Shown: piece after piece, positions 17,353-24,747 of the stretch
Layout of the letters: the number at the start of each line of letters is the position of its first letter
How positions within the stretch are numbered: the stretch's first letter is position 1
Notes under the pieces: generated by a model
The model's database searches: none
What the model was told of the DNA's origin: nothing
Seen by the model: the letters and a program-made list of their open reading frames with translations, nothing else
Assembly: GCA_018623895.1 (NCBI GenBank)
Contig: JAAZUY010000001.1
Span: forward strand, 1-31,509
DNA: 31,509 nt
Source: a bacterium
GTDB taxonomy: Bacteria; Bacillota_I; Bacilli_A; Acholeplasmatales; Acholeplasmataceae
Direction of reading: 5' to 3'
Translations under genes and position numbers: made by a program

Positions 17353-18624
17353 TTGATACAAATATTAAGTGGCACAATATCCTCAGGATCAGTTATATTA
17401 GTTGAAATTGCAATTATCATTGTCTTTGGGTTATTATTGGGACAATTAGCAGAATATTTAAATATTCCTGATGTAACAGGGTATCTTGTTGCTGGGTTAA
17501 TTTTAGGACCAGTAGCAAATCTGTTTGGTTTAGAAATTTTAAACGAATCAAACTTTAATAGCTATAATTTATTATCTAATATTGCCTTAGGATTTATTGC
17601 TTTTCAAGTTGGAAACGAACTCTGGATAGGAAAATTAAAAAAAACAGGGATTAAGATTATAATTATAACCCTTTTTCAAGCGATTCTAACTGTTATTTTT
17701 GTAGTTGCATTATTGTTGATTTTTAATCAACCCCTCCCTTTGGCGTTGACTTTGGGTGCAATTTCGGCGGCAACTGCTCCTGCTCCGATAATGATGATAG
17801 TTAAGAAATATAAAACTAAGGGTGAATTAACAAATTCAATTTTACCTGTTGTAGGATTGGGTGGAGCTGTTGCAGTTATGATTTTGACTATTTTTCTTCC
17901 CATCAGTGTTTCGTTACTAAATTCAGAAGGGTCCTTAGAAATTTCAAAGATTATTTCAAGTCCTCTTAATGAAATAGGAGACAGTATTTTAATTGGTGTT
18001 ATTTTAGGTATTATAACTGGTTTTTCTCTTCAAATAATAAGTAAAGACTTTGAAAGAGAACAAAAAAATCTTGATTTGGTAATTGTAACAATTTTTCTCT
18101 CAACAGGTCTTTCAATATATTTTAATGCTTCACCGATTCTAACTGCGATGGTTGCAGGCACTGTAACTACCAATATGATTAATAAGAAAGTATATAGACT
18201 AGAAGAAAATACAATAAATAAATTTATACCTCCTCTTATGATACTTTTTTTCACAGTTGCAGGCGCAGAAATAAGTTTTGATGTGATCTATGATGCTGGA
18301 ATCATAGCTTTAATATATATAATTGGAAGATTTTTAGGAAAATTCAGTGGTTCATTTTTCGGTTGCAAAATAACCAAATCGTCAAAAGTTGTTGAAAAAT
18401 ATTTGTGGATTAGCCTTCTTCCTCAATCTGGAGTAGCTATAGGACTAGCCTCTGCTGCCTATATATCCTTGGTAAATGTTGCACCAGATACTGCTCTTAT
18501 AATAAAAAATGTCACTCTTGGATCAGTTCTACTGTTTGAGTTGTTTGGTCCATATTTAGTTAGAAAAAATTTAATACAGACCGGTGAAGTCAGGGCAAGA
18601 AGGTTATTAAAGAAAAAAGATTGA
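17353..18624 (+). CDS. CPA2-type cation:proton antiporter homologue lacking the Asp pair
   Basis: This 423-residue membrane protein has about 12-13 helices and a typical CPA2 N-terminus (LAEYLNIPDVTGYLVAGLILGP). The segment SAATAPAPIMMIVKKYKTKG and the later GRFLGK are also family-typical. There is no C-terminal TrkA-N/C regulatory domain. In related antiporters the helix after the ATAP segment reads roughly V-A-L-D-D-A-V-G; here it reads V-G-L-G-G-A-V-A, with Gly-Gly at residues 170-171 in place of the two acidic residues that bind the ion and proton. Electroneutral or Na+/H+ exchange by the usual mechanism is therefore doubtful. The start is TTG 17353, with AGGAG at 17342-17346. A hairpin terminator follows. 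Confidence 0.85.
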   Translation: MIQILSGTISSGSVILVEIAIIIVFGLLLGQLAEYLNIPDVTGYLVAGLILGPVANLFGLEILNESNFNSYNLLSNIALGFIAFQVGNELWIGKLKKTGIKIIIITLFQAILTVIFVVALLLIFNQPLPLALTLGAISAATAPAPIMMIVKKYKTKGELTNSILPVVGLGGAVAVMILTIFLPISVSLLNSEGSLEISKIISSPLNEIGDSILIGVILGIITGFSLQIISKDFEREQKNLDLVIVTIFLSTGLSIYFNASPILTAMVAGTVTTNMINKKVYRLEENTINKFIPPLMILFFTVAGAEISFDVIYDAGIIALIYIIGRFLGKFSGSFFGCKITKSSKVVEKYLWISLLPQSGVAIGLASAAYISLVNVAPDTALIIKNVTLGSVLLFELFGPYLVRKNLIQTGEVRARRLLKKKD

Positions 18625-18650
18625 TATTAATCAATCATTTTTTTTTTTTT
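18619..18650. terminator. Terminator shared by the antiporter gene and tRNA-Gly
   Basis: The 7-bp stem GATTGAT/ATCAATC around ATTA is followed by a run of 13 T on the plus strand. On the minus strand it is followed by six T, then C and more T. It includes the antiporter stop codon and serves convergent transcription from both sides. Confidence 0.75.
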
Positions 18651-18725
18651 TGGAGCGGGCGAGGAGAATCGAACCCCCATTTCATGCTTGGCAAGCACGT
18701 GTAATAACCATTATACGACGCCCAC
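18651..18725 (-). tRNA. tRNA-Gly (anticodon GCC)
   Basis: Read on the minus strand, acceptor arms GTGGGCG and CGCCCGC pair with one U2-G71 wobble. The anticodon loop is TTGCCAA (GCC). The T-loop is TTCGATT, the discriminator is T, and CCA is encoded. Confidence 0.94.
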
Positions 18726-18792
18726 AGAAGATGAAACAATATTAACAAATAATGAATCCTATGTCAAGAAATGATATACATATCTTAATTTA

Positions 18793-18866
18793 TGGTGCCT
18801 CTAACGAGAATCGAACTTGTATTTCAGCATTACCATTGCTGTGTTTTACCATTAAACTATAGAGGC
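18793..18866 (-). tRNA. tRNA-Thr (anticodon GGT)
   Basis: On the minus strand, acceptor arms GCCTCTA and TAGAGGC pair perfectly, with discriminator A and an encoded CCA. The anticodon stem CAGCA/TGCTG encloses ATGGTAA (GGT, reading ACU and ACC). The T-stem ACAAG/CTCGT has one A-C mismatch in the middle, an oddity in an otherwise sound cloverleaf. It is transcribed ahead of tRNA-Gly, 67 bases apart, probably as one transcript. Confidence 0.92.
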
Positions 18867-18874
18867 TTAAAATT

Positions 18875-18903
18875 ATAATAACATATTCTCAAATTACCTT
18901 CAA
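18875..18903 (-). promoter_or_regulatory. Putative promoter of the tRNA-Thr/tRNA-Gly unit
   Basis: On the minus strand, TTGAAG (18898-18903), a 17-base spacer, and TATTAT (18875-18880) lie just before tRNA-Thr. An overlapping TATAAT is shifted by three bases. Confidence 0.45.
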
Positions 18904-18970
18904 AGAATATTAGACATCATTTATATTAATTCTATATCTGCATGATTAAATCATTTTTAATTACTGTATA

Positions 18971-18983
18971 TATAATGTATAAT
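18971..18983 (+). promoter_or_regulatory. Candidate -10 elements of the cold-shock gene
   Basis: Two TATAAT sequences (18971-18976 and 18978-18983) occur in tandem, with no convincing -35 box. They predict a short leader of about 35 bases, not the long thermosensing leader of Escherichia coli cspA. Confidence 0.4.
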
Positions 18984-19026
18984 GAAAAAGGTGTAATTAA
19001 GCACTAGATTATGTAAGGAGAATCAA

Positions 19027-19224
19027 ATGAAAGGCGTAGTTAAATGGTTTGACTCTGACAAAGGATATGGTTTTATATCTTCAGAGGAAGGTAAAGATGT
19101 TTTTGTACACTTTTCAGCTATTCAAGCTGAGGGATACAAATCTCTTCAAGAAGGAGACCAAGTAGAATTTGACGTTAATGATGGTGATCGCGGCCCACAA
19201 GCAGCGAATGTTGTTAAACAATAA
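19027..19224 (+). CDS. cspA: CspA-family cold-shock protein
   Basis: This 65-residue single cold-shock domain binds single-stranded RNA and DNA and acts as an RNA chaperone. RNP1 (KGYGFI) and RNP2 (VFVHFS) are both intact, and the opening MKGVVKWFDSDKGYGF is typical. Length equals that of Bacillus CspB-type proteins. AAGGAG (19015-19020) lies 6 bases before the ATG. It has its own promoter region and a GC-rich terminator, so it is monocistronic. The symbol reflects family membership; which paralogue it corresponds to cannot be said. Confidence 0.96.
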   Translation: MKGVVKWFDSDKGYGFISSEEGKDVFVHFSAIQAEGYKSLQEGDQVEFDVNDGDRGPQAANVVKQ

Positions 19225-19243
19225 TTTTTTACAGGGAAAACGG

Positions 19244-19278
19244 GGGGCTGCAATTAAGCGCCCCTCTTCTTTTTTTTA
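19244..19278 (+). terminator. Terminator of the cold-shock gene
   Basis: The GGGGC/GCCCC stem (19244-19248 and 19260-19264) is followed by TCTTC and a T run. It is the most GC-rich spot in the surroundings. Confidence 0.8.
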
Positions 19279-19280
19279 TA

Positions 19281-19309
19281 TTGTAATCGCTTTCATTTAT
19301 TGATATAAT
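19281..19309 (+). promoter_or_regulatory. Promoter of fic
   Basis: TTGTAA (19281-19286), a 17-base spacer, and TATAAT (19304-19309) with an extended TGA. The -35 box and spacer are covered by a cre-like operator. Confidence 0.65.
19282..19296 (-). promoter_or_regulatory. cre-like operator (CcpA/LacI-family type) over the fic promoter
   Basis: Read on the minus strand, ATGAAAGCGATTACA fits the Bacillus catabolite-responsive element WTGNAANCGNWNNCW at every defined position. It overlaps the -35 box and spacer, a position where binding would repress. The regulator itself is not in the window. Confidence 0.6.
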
Positions 19310-19332
19310 TGACATATAATAGGAGATCTTAA

Positions 19333-20064
19333 ATGAAGAAAGATATTTTAGAAATGCAAAAAGTTCATCTTGATAATATAATTAATGAAAGAAAAGATGG
19401 AATTGGTAAAGAAATTGAAGATAAATTTATATTGAATTATACATATGATGCTATTAGTTTAGAAGGCAATAATAGAATTCCATTTGAAGATGTGAAACGA
19501 CTTATAAATAAAAAGATATTTTTGGATTACACGGAGAGAGAGCAAAAAGAAGTTTTAAATCATGTTAACGCATTTTTAAAATTAAAAAGTTTTATAGATC
19601 AAGAGCTTGATTTATCAGAAGAAATGATCAAAGACTTACACGAAATAATAGTTGAAGGAATTTTTCAGGGTGGTTTCTATAGGAATGTAAATATACAATT
19701 AATGGGTTCAATGCATCAACCAACCGATCATGCTAAAGTTTATGATAGAATGCATAAATTATTTACAGAAATAAAAAGCAAAAATTTTAATTCAAAAATT
19801 GAAAAAGCAGTCTATGCTCATGCAGGAATATCTAAAATTCATCCTTTTTTAGACGCAAATGGAAGAGTCGCAAGAATGGTTTTGAATTTTTATCTTATGA
19901 AAGAGGGATATTTACCGATATCAATACCATTCAAAGATAAAATTAAATATATTGAATTGCTTGAAATTTTTAAAATTGAAAAGAATTTAGTTCCTTTAAC
20001 ACAATATTTTAAGGATTTATTAATAAATCGCTATGAAGAAACAATAAATTCATTAGAAGTTTAA
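19333..20064 (+). CDS. Fic-domain protein (putative AMP transferase)
   Basis: This protein of 243 residues has one Fic domain. The active-site loop HPFLDANGRVAR (170-181) keeps the catalytic His, the Mg-binding Asp and the anion-hole Asn-Gly-Arg, so it should be able to transfer AMP, or another nucleotide part, to target hydroxyls. An N-terminal helix carries AISLEGN (40-46), matching the inhibitory motif [S/T]xxxE[G/N] in Glu and Gly but with Ala where Ser/Thr is expected. This suggests a class II self-inhibited Fic enzyme. No antitoxin gene adjoins, arguing against a two-gene toxin-antitoxin pair. AGGAG lies 7 bases before the ATG. Targets are unknown. Confidence 0.88.
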   Translation: MKKDILEMQKVHLDNIINERKDGIGKEIEDKFILNYTYDAISLEGNNRIPFEDVKRLINKKIFLDYTEREQKEVLNHVNAFLKLKSFIDQELDLSEEMIKDLHEIIVEGIFQGGFYRNVNIQLMGSMHQPTDHAKVYDRMHKLFTEIKSKNFNSKIEKAVYAHAGISKIHPFLDANGRVARMVLNFYLMKEGYLPISIPFKDKIKYIELLEIFKIEKNLVPLTQYFKDLLINRYEETINSLEV

Positions 20065-20068
20065 AACT

Positions 20069-20095
20069 AAAGTGAGGAAATCTCACTTTTTTTTT
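20069..20095 (+). terminator. Terminator after fic
   Basis: The 8-bp stem AAAGTGAG/CTCACTTT around GAAAT is followed by a T run. It separates fic from cvfB; a weak extended -10 (TGATAAAAT, about 20102-20110) follows and may start the cvfB-proS unit. Confidence 0.85.
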
Positions 20096-20123
20096 AGTTA
20101 TGATAAAATATAAATGGTGAATA

Positions 20124-20954
20124 ATGCAAATAGAACCAGGTAGAACATACAATTTTATTGTTGATAGAGAAACAGAAATAAGCTACATTTTGAAATATAA
20201 AGATGAAGAGCTTTTTTTGCACAAAAAAGAAGCCTTTAATATAACAACAGGTATGCACATCAATGCGTTCGTTTATGTTGATTCATATAAAAGAAACGCA
20301 GCCACTATGATGAAACCATTTATTAGCCTTGGAAGTGATTCCTGGCTTGAAGTTAAATCAGTAGTTAGAGAACTAGGTGTTTTTCTTGATATGGGAATAA
20401 ATAAAGATTTAATTCTATCTAAAGAATACTTACCAGAGGATTTTTATCTTTGGCCTAAAATAAATGACTTTTTGTATGTTACTCTTAAATCAAATAAAAG
20501 ACTTTATGCTGACTTTAGTAGAAATTATAGCCTTGAAAATAAATCTTTTACTGGAAATGAAGTTAAAGGACGCGTAATAAAACATCTAAAAGAGGGTATT
20601 AGAATTTTAACAAAGGATTTAATTCCAATATTTGTTTATAAAGATCAATTCTCAAGCCTTCCAAGAATTGGTGAAGAAGTTGAAGTTAAAATAATTAACT
20701 CAACAGAAAAAGGTTTATATGGATCCCTTGAATTGTTCAAAGAGAAAAAAAGAATTTTGGATTCTGAAAAAATCTTGAATGAATTGAAAAAATACGGAAA
20801 AATTAATCTTGACTCAAATAGTACACCTGAATGTATTGAGGAAAAATTCTCTATGAGTAAAAAAGCTTTTAAAAGAGCATTAGGATATTTATATAAAAAA
20901 AGAATTATAAAATTTGAAGATGGGTTAACAATTTATAAGGAGAAAATTGAATGA
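20124..20954 (+). CDS. cvfB: CvfB-family S1-domain RNA-binding protein
   Basis: The 276 residues match the CvfB/YitL family: tandem S1-like OB folds followed by a C-terminal winged helix. Family marks are GVFLDMGINKDLILSKEYLP (about 86-105) with WPK following, and FSMSKKAFKRALGYLYKKR near the C-terminus in the winged helix. In Staphylococcus CvfB binds RNA and affects virulence gene expression; its role in non-pathogens is unclear. The RBS is weak (GGTGA). The last codons contain AAGGAG for proS, and the TGA stop overlaps the proS ATG by four bases, so the two are translationally coupled. Confidence 0.92.
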   Translation: MQIEPGRTYNFIVDRETEISYILKYKDEELFLHKKEAFNITTGMHINAFVYVDSYKRNAATMMKPFISLGSDSWLEVKSVVRELGVFLDMGINKDLILSKEYLPEDFYLWPKINDFLYVTLKSNKRLYADFSRNYSLENKSFTGNEVKGRVIKHLKEGIRILTKDLIPIFVYKDQFSSLPRIGEEVEVKIINSTEKGLYGSLELFKEKKRILDSEKILNELKKYGKINLDSNSTPECIEEKFSMSKKAFKRALGYLYKKRIIKFEDGLTIYKEKIE

Positions 20955-22366
20955 AAAAATATGTTTCAGAAATAACTTCTAAAGATAAAGACTTTGCAAA
21001 ATGGTATACAGATCTTTGTGTTAAAGCAGAGCTGATGAGTTATGGAGATGTCAAAGGATTTATCATCTATAGACCTTATGGGTTTTCTTTATGGGAAAAT
21101 ATTAAAAATTATCTAAATAATGAACTTAAAAAAACTAACCACTCAAATGTTTATTTTCCTATGTTAATTCCAGAAAATTTATTTCAAAAAGAAAAAGATC
21201 ATGTTGATGGTTTTAATCCAGAAGCAGCTGTTGTATCTTCTGTTGGAGATAATAAATTAAATGAAAGATACATTATTAGACCGACTTCTGAGACACTTTT
21301 TTGTACATATTTTTCAAAAATTATTCAGTCTCATAGAGATTTGCCAAAAAAATATAACCAATGGTGCAGTGTTGTAAGGTGGGAAAAAACAACAAGACCT
21401 TTTTTAAGAGGTAAAGAATTTCTTTGGCAAGAAGGCCACACGGCTCATGAAAATTCGATTGAAGCAAAAAGAGAAGCATTAGATGTATTAGATATATATA
21501 AAAAAATGGGTGAGAATTTACTTGCAATACCTTTTTTAACTGGATTAAAGACCCAAAAAGAAAAATTTGCAGGAGCTCTTGAAACCTATTCTTTAGAAGC
21601 ATTAATGCCAGATGGACAGGCCCTTCAGTCTGGTACAACGCATTATTTTGGGCAAGAATTTTCAAAAGCATTTGATATTACTTATACAGATAAAAACAAT
21701 GATGTAAAGTTTGTCCATCAAACTTCATGGGGGGTTTCATCAAGACTTATAGGTGCTTTAATAATGGTACATGGTGATGACAATGGATTAGTTATGCCTC
21801 CAAATGTTGCACCTATTCAGATTAGAATTATTCAAATATCAAATAAACCCGAGGTCATACAAGAAGTTAATAATATTTATTCGGATTTAAAAAACGAATT
21901 CAGAGTTGATATTGATGAAAGTGATAAATCTCCAGGATGGAAATTTTCAGAGCAAGAGATGAAGGGTATACCTTTAAGGATTGAAATAGGACCAAAAGAT
22001 GTAGAAAATAAAACTGTTAATATAGTAAAAAGATATAATGGTGAAAAAATTAAAACGAAAATTAGTGAAATTAAAAGAGAAATCTCTAATATTTTAGAGG
22101 ACATACATCTTGGGATGCTTAAAAAGGCTAAAAAATTTGTTAAAGAAAATACAAAAAAATGTAATAATTATGATGAATTCAAGATGCATATAAAAAATGG
22201 GGGATATGTTGAAATGAGTATTCATCCAGATGCTGAAGAAATTATAAAAAAAGAAACAACAGCAACAGCTAGAATTATTCCATTTGATCAGCCAAAAAAT
22301 TTTGGAATTTGTCCAGTTACAAATAAAAAAGCCGAATTTAAGGTTCTTTTCGCTAGAGCATATTAG
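20951..22366 (+). CDS. proS: Prolyl-tRNA synthetase, archaeal/eukaryotic-like short type
   Basis: ProRS charges tRNA-Pro. The 471 residues are of the short type without the bacterial INS editing insertion. Diagnostic stretches are FAKWYTDLCVKAEL near the N-terminus, IYRPYGFSLWENI, motif 2 RWEKTTRPFLRGKEFLWQEG, and motif 3 VHGDDNGLVMPPNVAPIQ. A C-terminal zinc-binding-like domain ends in FKVLFARAY, though its cysteines are reduced. This type occurs in archaea, eukaryotes, Mollicutes, many Clostridia and some other bacteria. It is translationally coupled to cvfB. No hairpin lies between it and the convergent yidD, whose stop is two bases away. Confidence 0.96.
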   Translation: MKKYVSEITSKDKDFAKWYTDLCVKAELMSYGDVKGFIIYRPYGFSLWENIKNYLNNELKKTNHSNVYFPMLIPENLFQKEKDHVDGFNPEAAVVSSVGDNKLNERYIIRPTSETLFCTYFSKIIQSHRDLPKKYNQWCSVVRWEKTTRPFLRGKEFLWQEGHTAHENSIEAKREALDVLDIYKKMGENLLAIPFLTGLKTQKEKFAGALETYSLEALMPDGQALQSGTTHYFGQEFSKAFDITYTDKNNDVKFVHQTSWGVSSRLIGALIMVHGDDNGLVMPPNVAPIQIRIIQISNKPEVIQEVNNIYSDLKNEFRVDIDESDKSPGWKFSEQEMKGIPLRIEIGPKDVENKTVNIVKRYNGEKIKTKISEIKREISNILEDIHLGMLKKAKKFVKENTKKCNNYDEFKMHIKNGGYVEMSIHPDAEEIIKKETTATARIIPFDQPKNFGICPVTNKKAEFKVLFARAY

Positions 22367-22368
22367 AT

Positions 22369-22590
22369 TTATTTTTTCTTTTTGGGTACTGGATCATATT
22401 TTGGTTTAAAAAGAGGATTACAAGTTAAGATTCTCTTTGTAGTTAAAAATGTTCCTAAAATGAAACCAAACCTCTCATAGGCTAAAATTGAATAATTAGA
22501 GCAACTTGGAATATGTCTACATTTGAAATTTTTTTTGTTTGAAATTTTATTTTGATAAAATAATATCATTTTTATTGCAATTTTTTTCAT
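22369..22590 (-). CDS. yidD: Membrane protein insertion efficiency factor YidD
   Basis: This 73-residue protein has the YidD pattern: MKKIAIKMILFYQNKIS, then CRHIPSCSNYS, AYERFGFILG, and TKRILTCNPLF. The three conserved cysteines are present. YidD is a small peripheral membrane protein that helps YidC insert membrane proteins. ATG 22590 is preferred to ATG 22602: the latter coincides with the predicted transcript start, while GGTG lies 7-8 bases before 22590. It has a basic KKKK C-terminus. Its neighbours are unrelated to membrane insertion; elsewhere yidD usually lies by rnpA and yidC. Confidence 0.93.
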   Translation of the reverse strand: MKKIAIKMILFYQNKISNKKNFKCRHIPSCSNYSILAYERFGFILGTFLTTKRILTCNPLFKPKYDPVPKKKK

Positions 22591-22602
22591 ATATAACACC
22601 AT

Positions 22603-22653
22603 AAATATTATAGCATTTATTATTAGAGTTAAAGAGTTTATGCTATAATATTT
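22603..22653. promoter_or_regulatory. Symmetrical divergent promoter region of yidD and fusA2
   Basis: A perfect 14-base inverted repeat, aaatattatagcat (22603-22616) and atgctataatattt (22640-22653), places an extended -10 (TGCTATAAT) facing each gene: ATTATA at 22608-22613 for yidD and TATAAT at 22644-22649 for fusA2. The -35 regions would overlap in the 23-base centre and are poor matches. Confidence 0.65.
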
Positions 22654-22658
22654 TTATA

Positions 22659-22673
22659 ATGAAAACGATTACA
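22659..22673 (+). promoter_or_regulatory. cre-like operator just downstream of the fusA2 promoter
   Basis: ATGAAAACGATTACA fits WTGNAANCGNWNNCW at every defined position and differs from the fic site in one base. It would lie at about +3 to +17 of the fusA2 transcript, a roadblock position, immediately before the GGAGG ribosome-binding site. Confidence 0.6.
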
Positions 22674-22686
22674 TTGGAGGGTTATA

Positions 22687-24747
22687 ATGAAAGAATATAC
22701 AACTAAAAACATAAGAAATATAGCTATATTAGGACATCAATCATCTGGAAAAACAACACTTGCTGAATCAATTTTATATGTTTCAGGAGCTATTGATAAT
22801 CAAGGTGATGTAGAAGCAAAAAATACTGTTTCAGATTTTTTAAAAGAAGAACAGAATAAACAAAGTAGCTTATCTATGTCATTGCTTCCGTCAGAATTTC
22901 ACAATCATAAATTTAATTTTTTAGATATTCCTGGCTCTGAAGAGTTTGTAGGAGATCTTTATCAAGCTCTTTCAGTTGTAAAAGGAGCAATTATAGTCGT
23001 TGATGCAACTAAGGGAATTGAGGTTGGAACTGAAAGAGTATGGCAAGAAATAAGAAAGAGACATATTCCGGCATTAATTTTTGTAAATAAGATGGATAAA
23101 GAAAATGTAAAATTTGAAAATTTATTAGAAGAAATTCGTACAAAACTTGGAAAAAAAGCTGTTCCATTTTGTTGGCCAATAGGTAAAAATGAAAACTTCG
23201 AGGGCTTTGTAAATATAGTTGAAATGAAAGCTAAAATTTTTGATGGTAAAAAAAGTCAGGATGTTGAAATATGGGAAGAAAAAAAACCTAAGATTGAAGA
23301 ACTAAGAAATATGATGTTAGAAAGTGTGGCGGAGACGTCTGAAGAGTTATTAGAAAAATATTTTTCTGATGAAATATTAACTGAAAAAGAGATAAAAGAT
23401 GGTTTACATAAAGGAGTTGTTGAAGGAGAGTTAACGCCGGTTATAGTTGGCTGTGCTAAAAAATCAATAGGTACCGAAACACTTATCGACATGTTGTTTG
23501 ATTATTTACCTGCACCAAATGAACTTGGACCTGTCTCTTCTAAAAATAAAGAAGGAAAAATAATTAAAGTCACAACTAATGAAGAAAATAAATTTCATGC
23601 TTATGTTTTTAAAACTACTGTAGATCCATTTTTAGGAACAATTAACTATATTAAAATTAAATCTGGAACTTTATCATCTGGAGATGAATTCATTATTTCG
23701 AATAGTGGTGAAGTAAGGAAAGCAACAAATTTATATACACTGAGAGGAAAGCAACAAATTAACATAGGAAAATTTTATGCTGGAGATATTTGTACACTAT
23801 CAAAAATAGATGGTTTAAGTACTGGACTAACAATTAGTGATCCAAAAGAACCTTTGATTTTTGATGCTGTTAAAATTCCAAATCCAATATTATATATTGC
23901 AGTACACCCAAAAAATAAAAACGATGAAGATAAAATATCTGGGGCATTAAGTAGATTAAATCTTGAAGATCCAACATTTCAAATTCAAAGAAACAAGGAA
24001 ACTAAACAATTATTGCTTGGTGGACAAGGGATGACTCATCTAAATTATATTATAGAGAGAATGAAAACCATGTTCAAGGTAGATGTTGATGTTGAATCTC
24101 AAAAAATAGTTTATAGAGAGACAATAAAAAGTAAAGTTGAGGCTGAAGGGAAACATAAAAAACAATCTGGTGGTGCTGGACAGTTTGGACATGTATGGAT
24201 TAGATTTGAACCAAGCAAAGAAAAATTCGTTTTTTCTGAAGAAGTATTTGGAGGATCAGTACCTAGAAATTATTTTCCAGCAGTTGAAAAAGGTTTGATT
24301 GAGACCTTCGAAAATGGTCCTTTAGCAGGATTTCCAGTGATCAATGTTAAAGCAACACTCTATGACGGATCATATCATTCAGTTGATTCTAATGAACTGT
24401 CATTTAAATTGGCTGCAGGATTAGCTTTCAAAAATGCATTTAAGGATGCCAATCCTACAATATTAGAACCAATTGTAAAATTAGAGGTAAAAATTAAAGA
24501 AAAATATGTTGGAGATATTATGGGTGATATGAATAAAAGAAGAGGCAAAGTCATTGGAATGGACCCAAAAAACGATGGCACTCAAGTAATAGATTGTGAA
24601 GTTCCAGAATCTGAAATTGTTTCATATGCTATTGATTTAAAAGCGATGACTCAGGGTTCAGGACAATTCTCTAGAGAATTTATTAGATATGATGAAGTTC
24701 CTAATCATTTAATTAATAAGATTGTGGAGAAATACAAGGATCAATAA
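22687..24747 (+). CDS. fusA2: Elongation factor G-like GTPase (EF-G2 type paralogue)
   Basis: This 686-residue protein has the five-domain EF-G layout: G domain (1 to about 270), domain II (TVDPFLGTINYIKIKSGTL), and domains III-V (GQFGHVWIRFEP and VDSNELSFKLAAGLAFKNA). The G motifs are GHQSSGKTT, DIPG and NKMD. The P-loop differs from the GHxDxGKTT of canonical EF-G, DTPG is DIPG, and switch I has KQSSLSMSLLP in place of the RGITI-like segment. These are traits of the EF-G2 (FusA2) group, whose mycobacterial member lacks ribosome-stimulated GTPase activity. It is not in an rpsL-rpsG-tuf operon, so the main fusA is presumably elsewhere. TTGGAGG precedes the ATG. Its function is unknown. Confidence 0.9.
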   Translation: MKEYTTKNIRNIAILGHQSSGKTTLAESILYVSGAIDNQGDVEAKNTVSDFLKEEQNKQSSLSMSLLPSEFHNHKFNFLDIPGSEEFVGDLYQALSVVKGAIIVVDATKGIEVGTERVWQEIRKRHIPALIFVNKMDKENVKFENLLEEIRTKLGKKAVPFCWPIGKNENFEGFVNIVEMKAKIFDGKKSQDVEIWEEKKPKIEELRNMMLESVAETSEELLEKYFSDEILTEKEIKDGLHKGVVEGELTPVIVGCAKKSIGTETLIDMLFDYLPAPNELGPVSSKNKEGKIIKVTTNEENKFHAYVFKTTVDPFLGTINYIKIKSGTLSSGDEFIISNSGEVRKATNLYTLRGKQQINIGKFYAGDICTLSKIDGLSTGLTISDPKEPLIFDAVKIPNPILYIAVHPKNKNDEDKISGALSRLNLEDPTFQIQRNKETKQLLLGGQGMTHLNYIIERMKTMFKVDVDVESQKIVYRETIKSKVEAEGKHKKQSGGAGQFGHVWIRFEPSKEKFVFSEEVFGGSVPRNYFPAVEKGLIETFENGPLAGFPVINVKATLYDGSYHSVDSNELSFKLAAGLAFKNAFKDANPTILEPIVKLEVKIKEKYVGDIMGDMNKRRGKVIGMDPKNDGTQVIDCEVPESEIVSYAIDLKAMTQGSGQFSREFIRYDEVPNHLINKIVEKYKDQ

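Noticed and set aside
18641..18651. Long T tract near tRNA-Gly as a sequencing artefact or repeat element
   Set aside because: It follows a stable stem next to the antiporter stop and is better explained as a terminator.
18984..19026. Long cold-shock RNA thermosensor leader before cspA
   Set aside because: The nearest -10 boxes leave only about 35 bases of leader, and no cold-box-like sequence is seen.
19333..20064. Fic gene as part of a toxin-antitoxin module
   Set aside because: No small partner gene adjoins it, and an inhibitory-type helix is present in the Fic protein itself.
21321..21671. A 116-codon open frame on the minus strand inside proS
   Set aside because: It lies wholly within a conserved gene on the other strand, has no recognisable domain or RBS, and is a product of the biased base composition.
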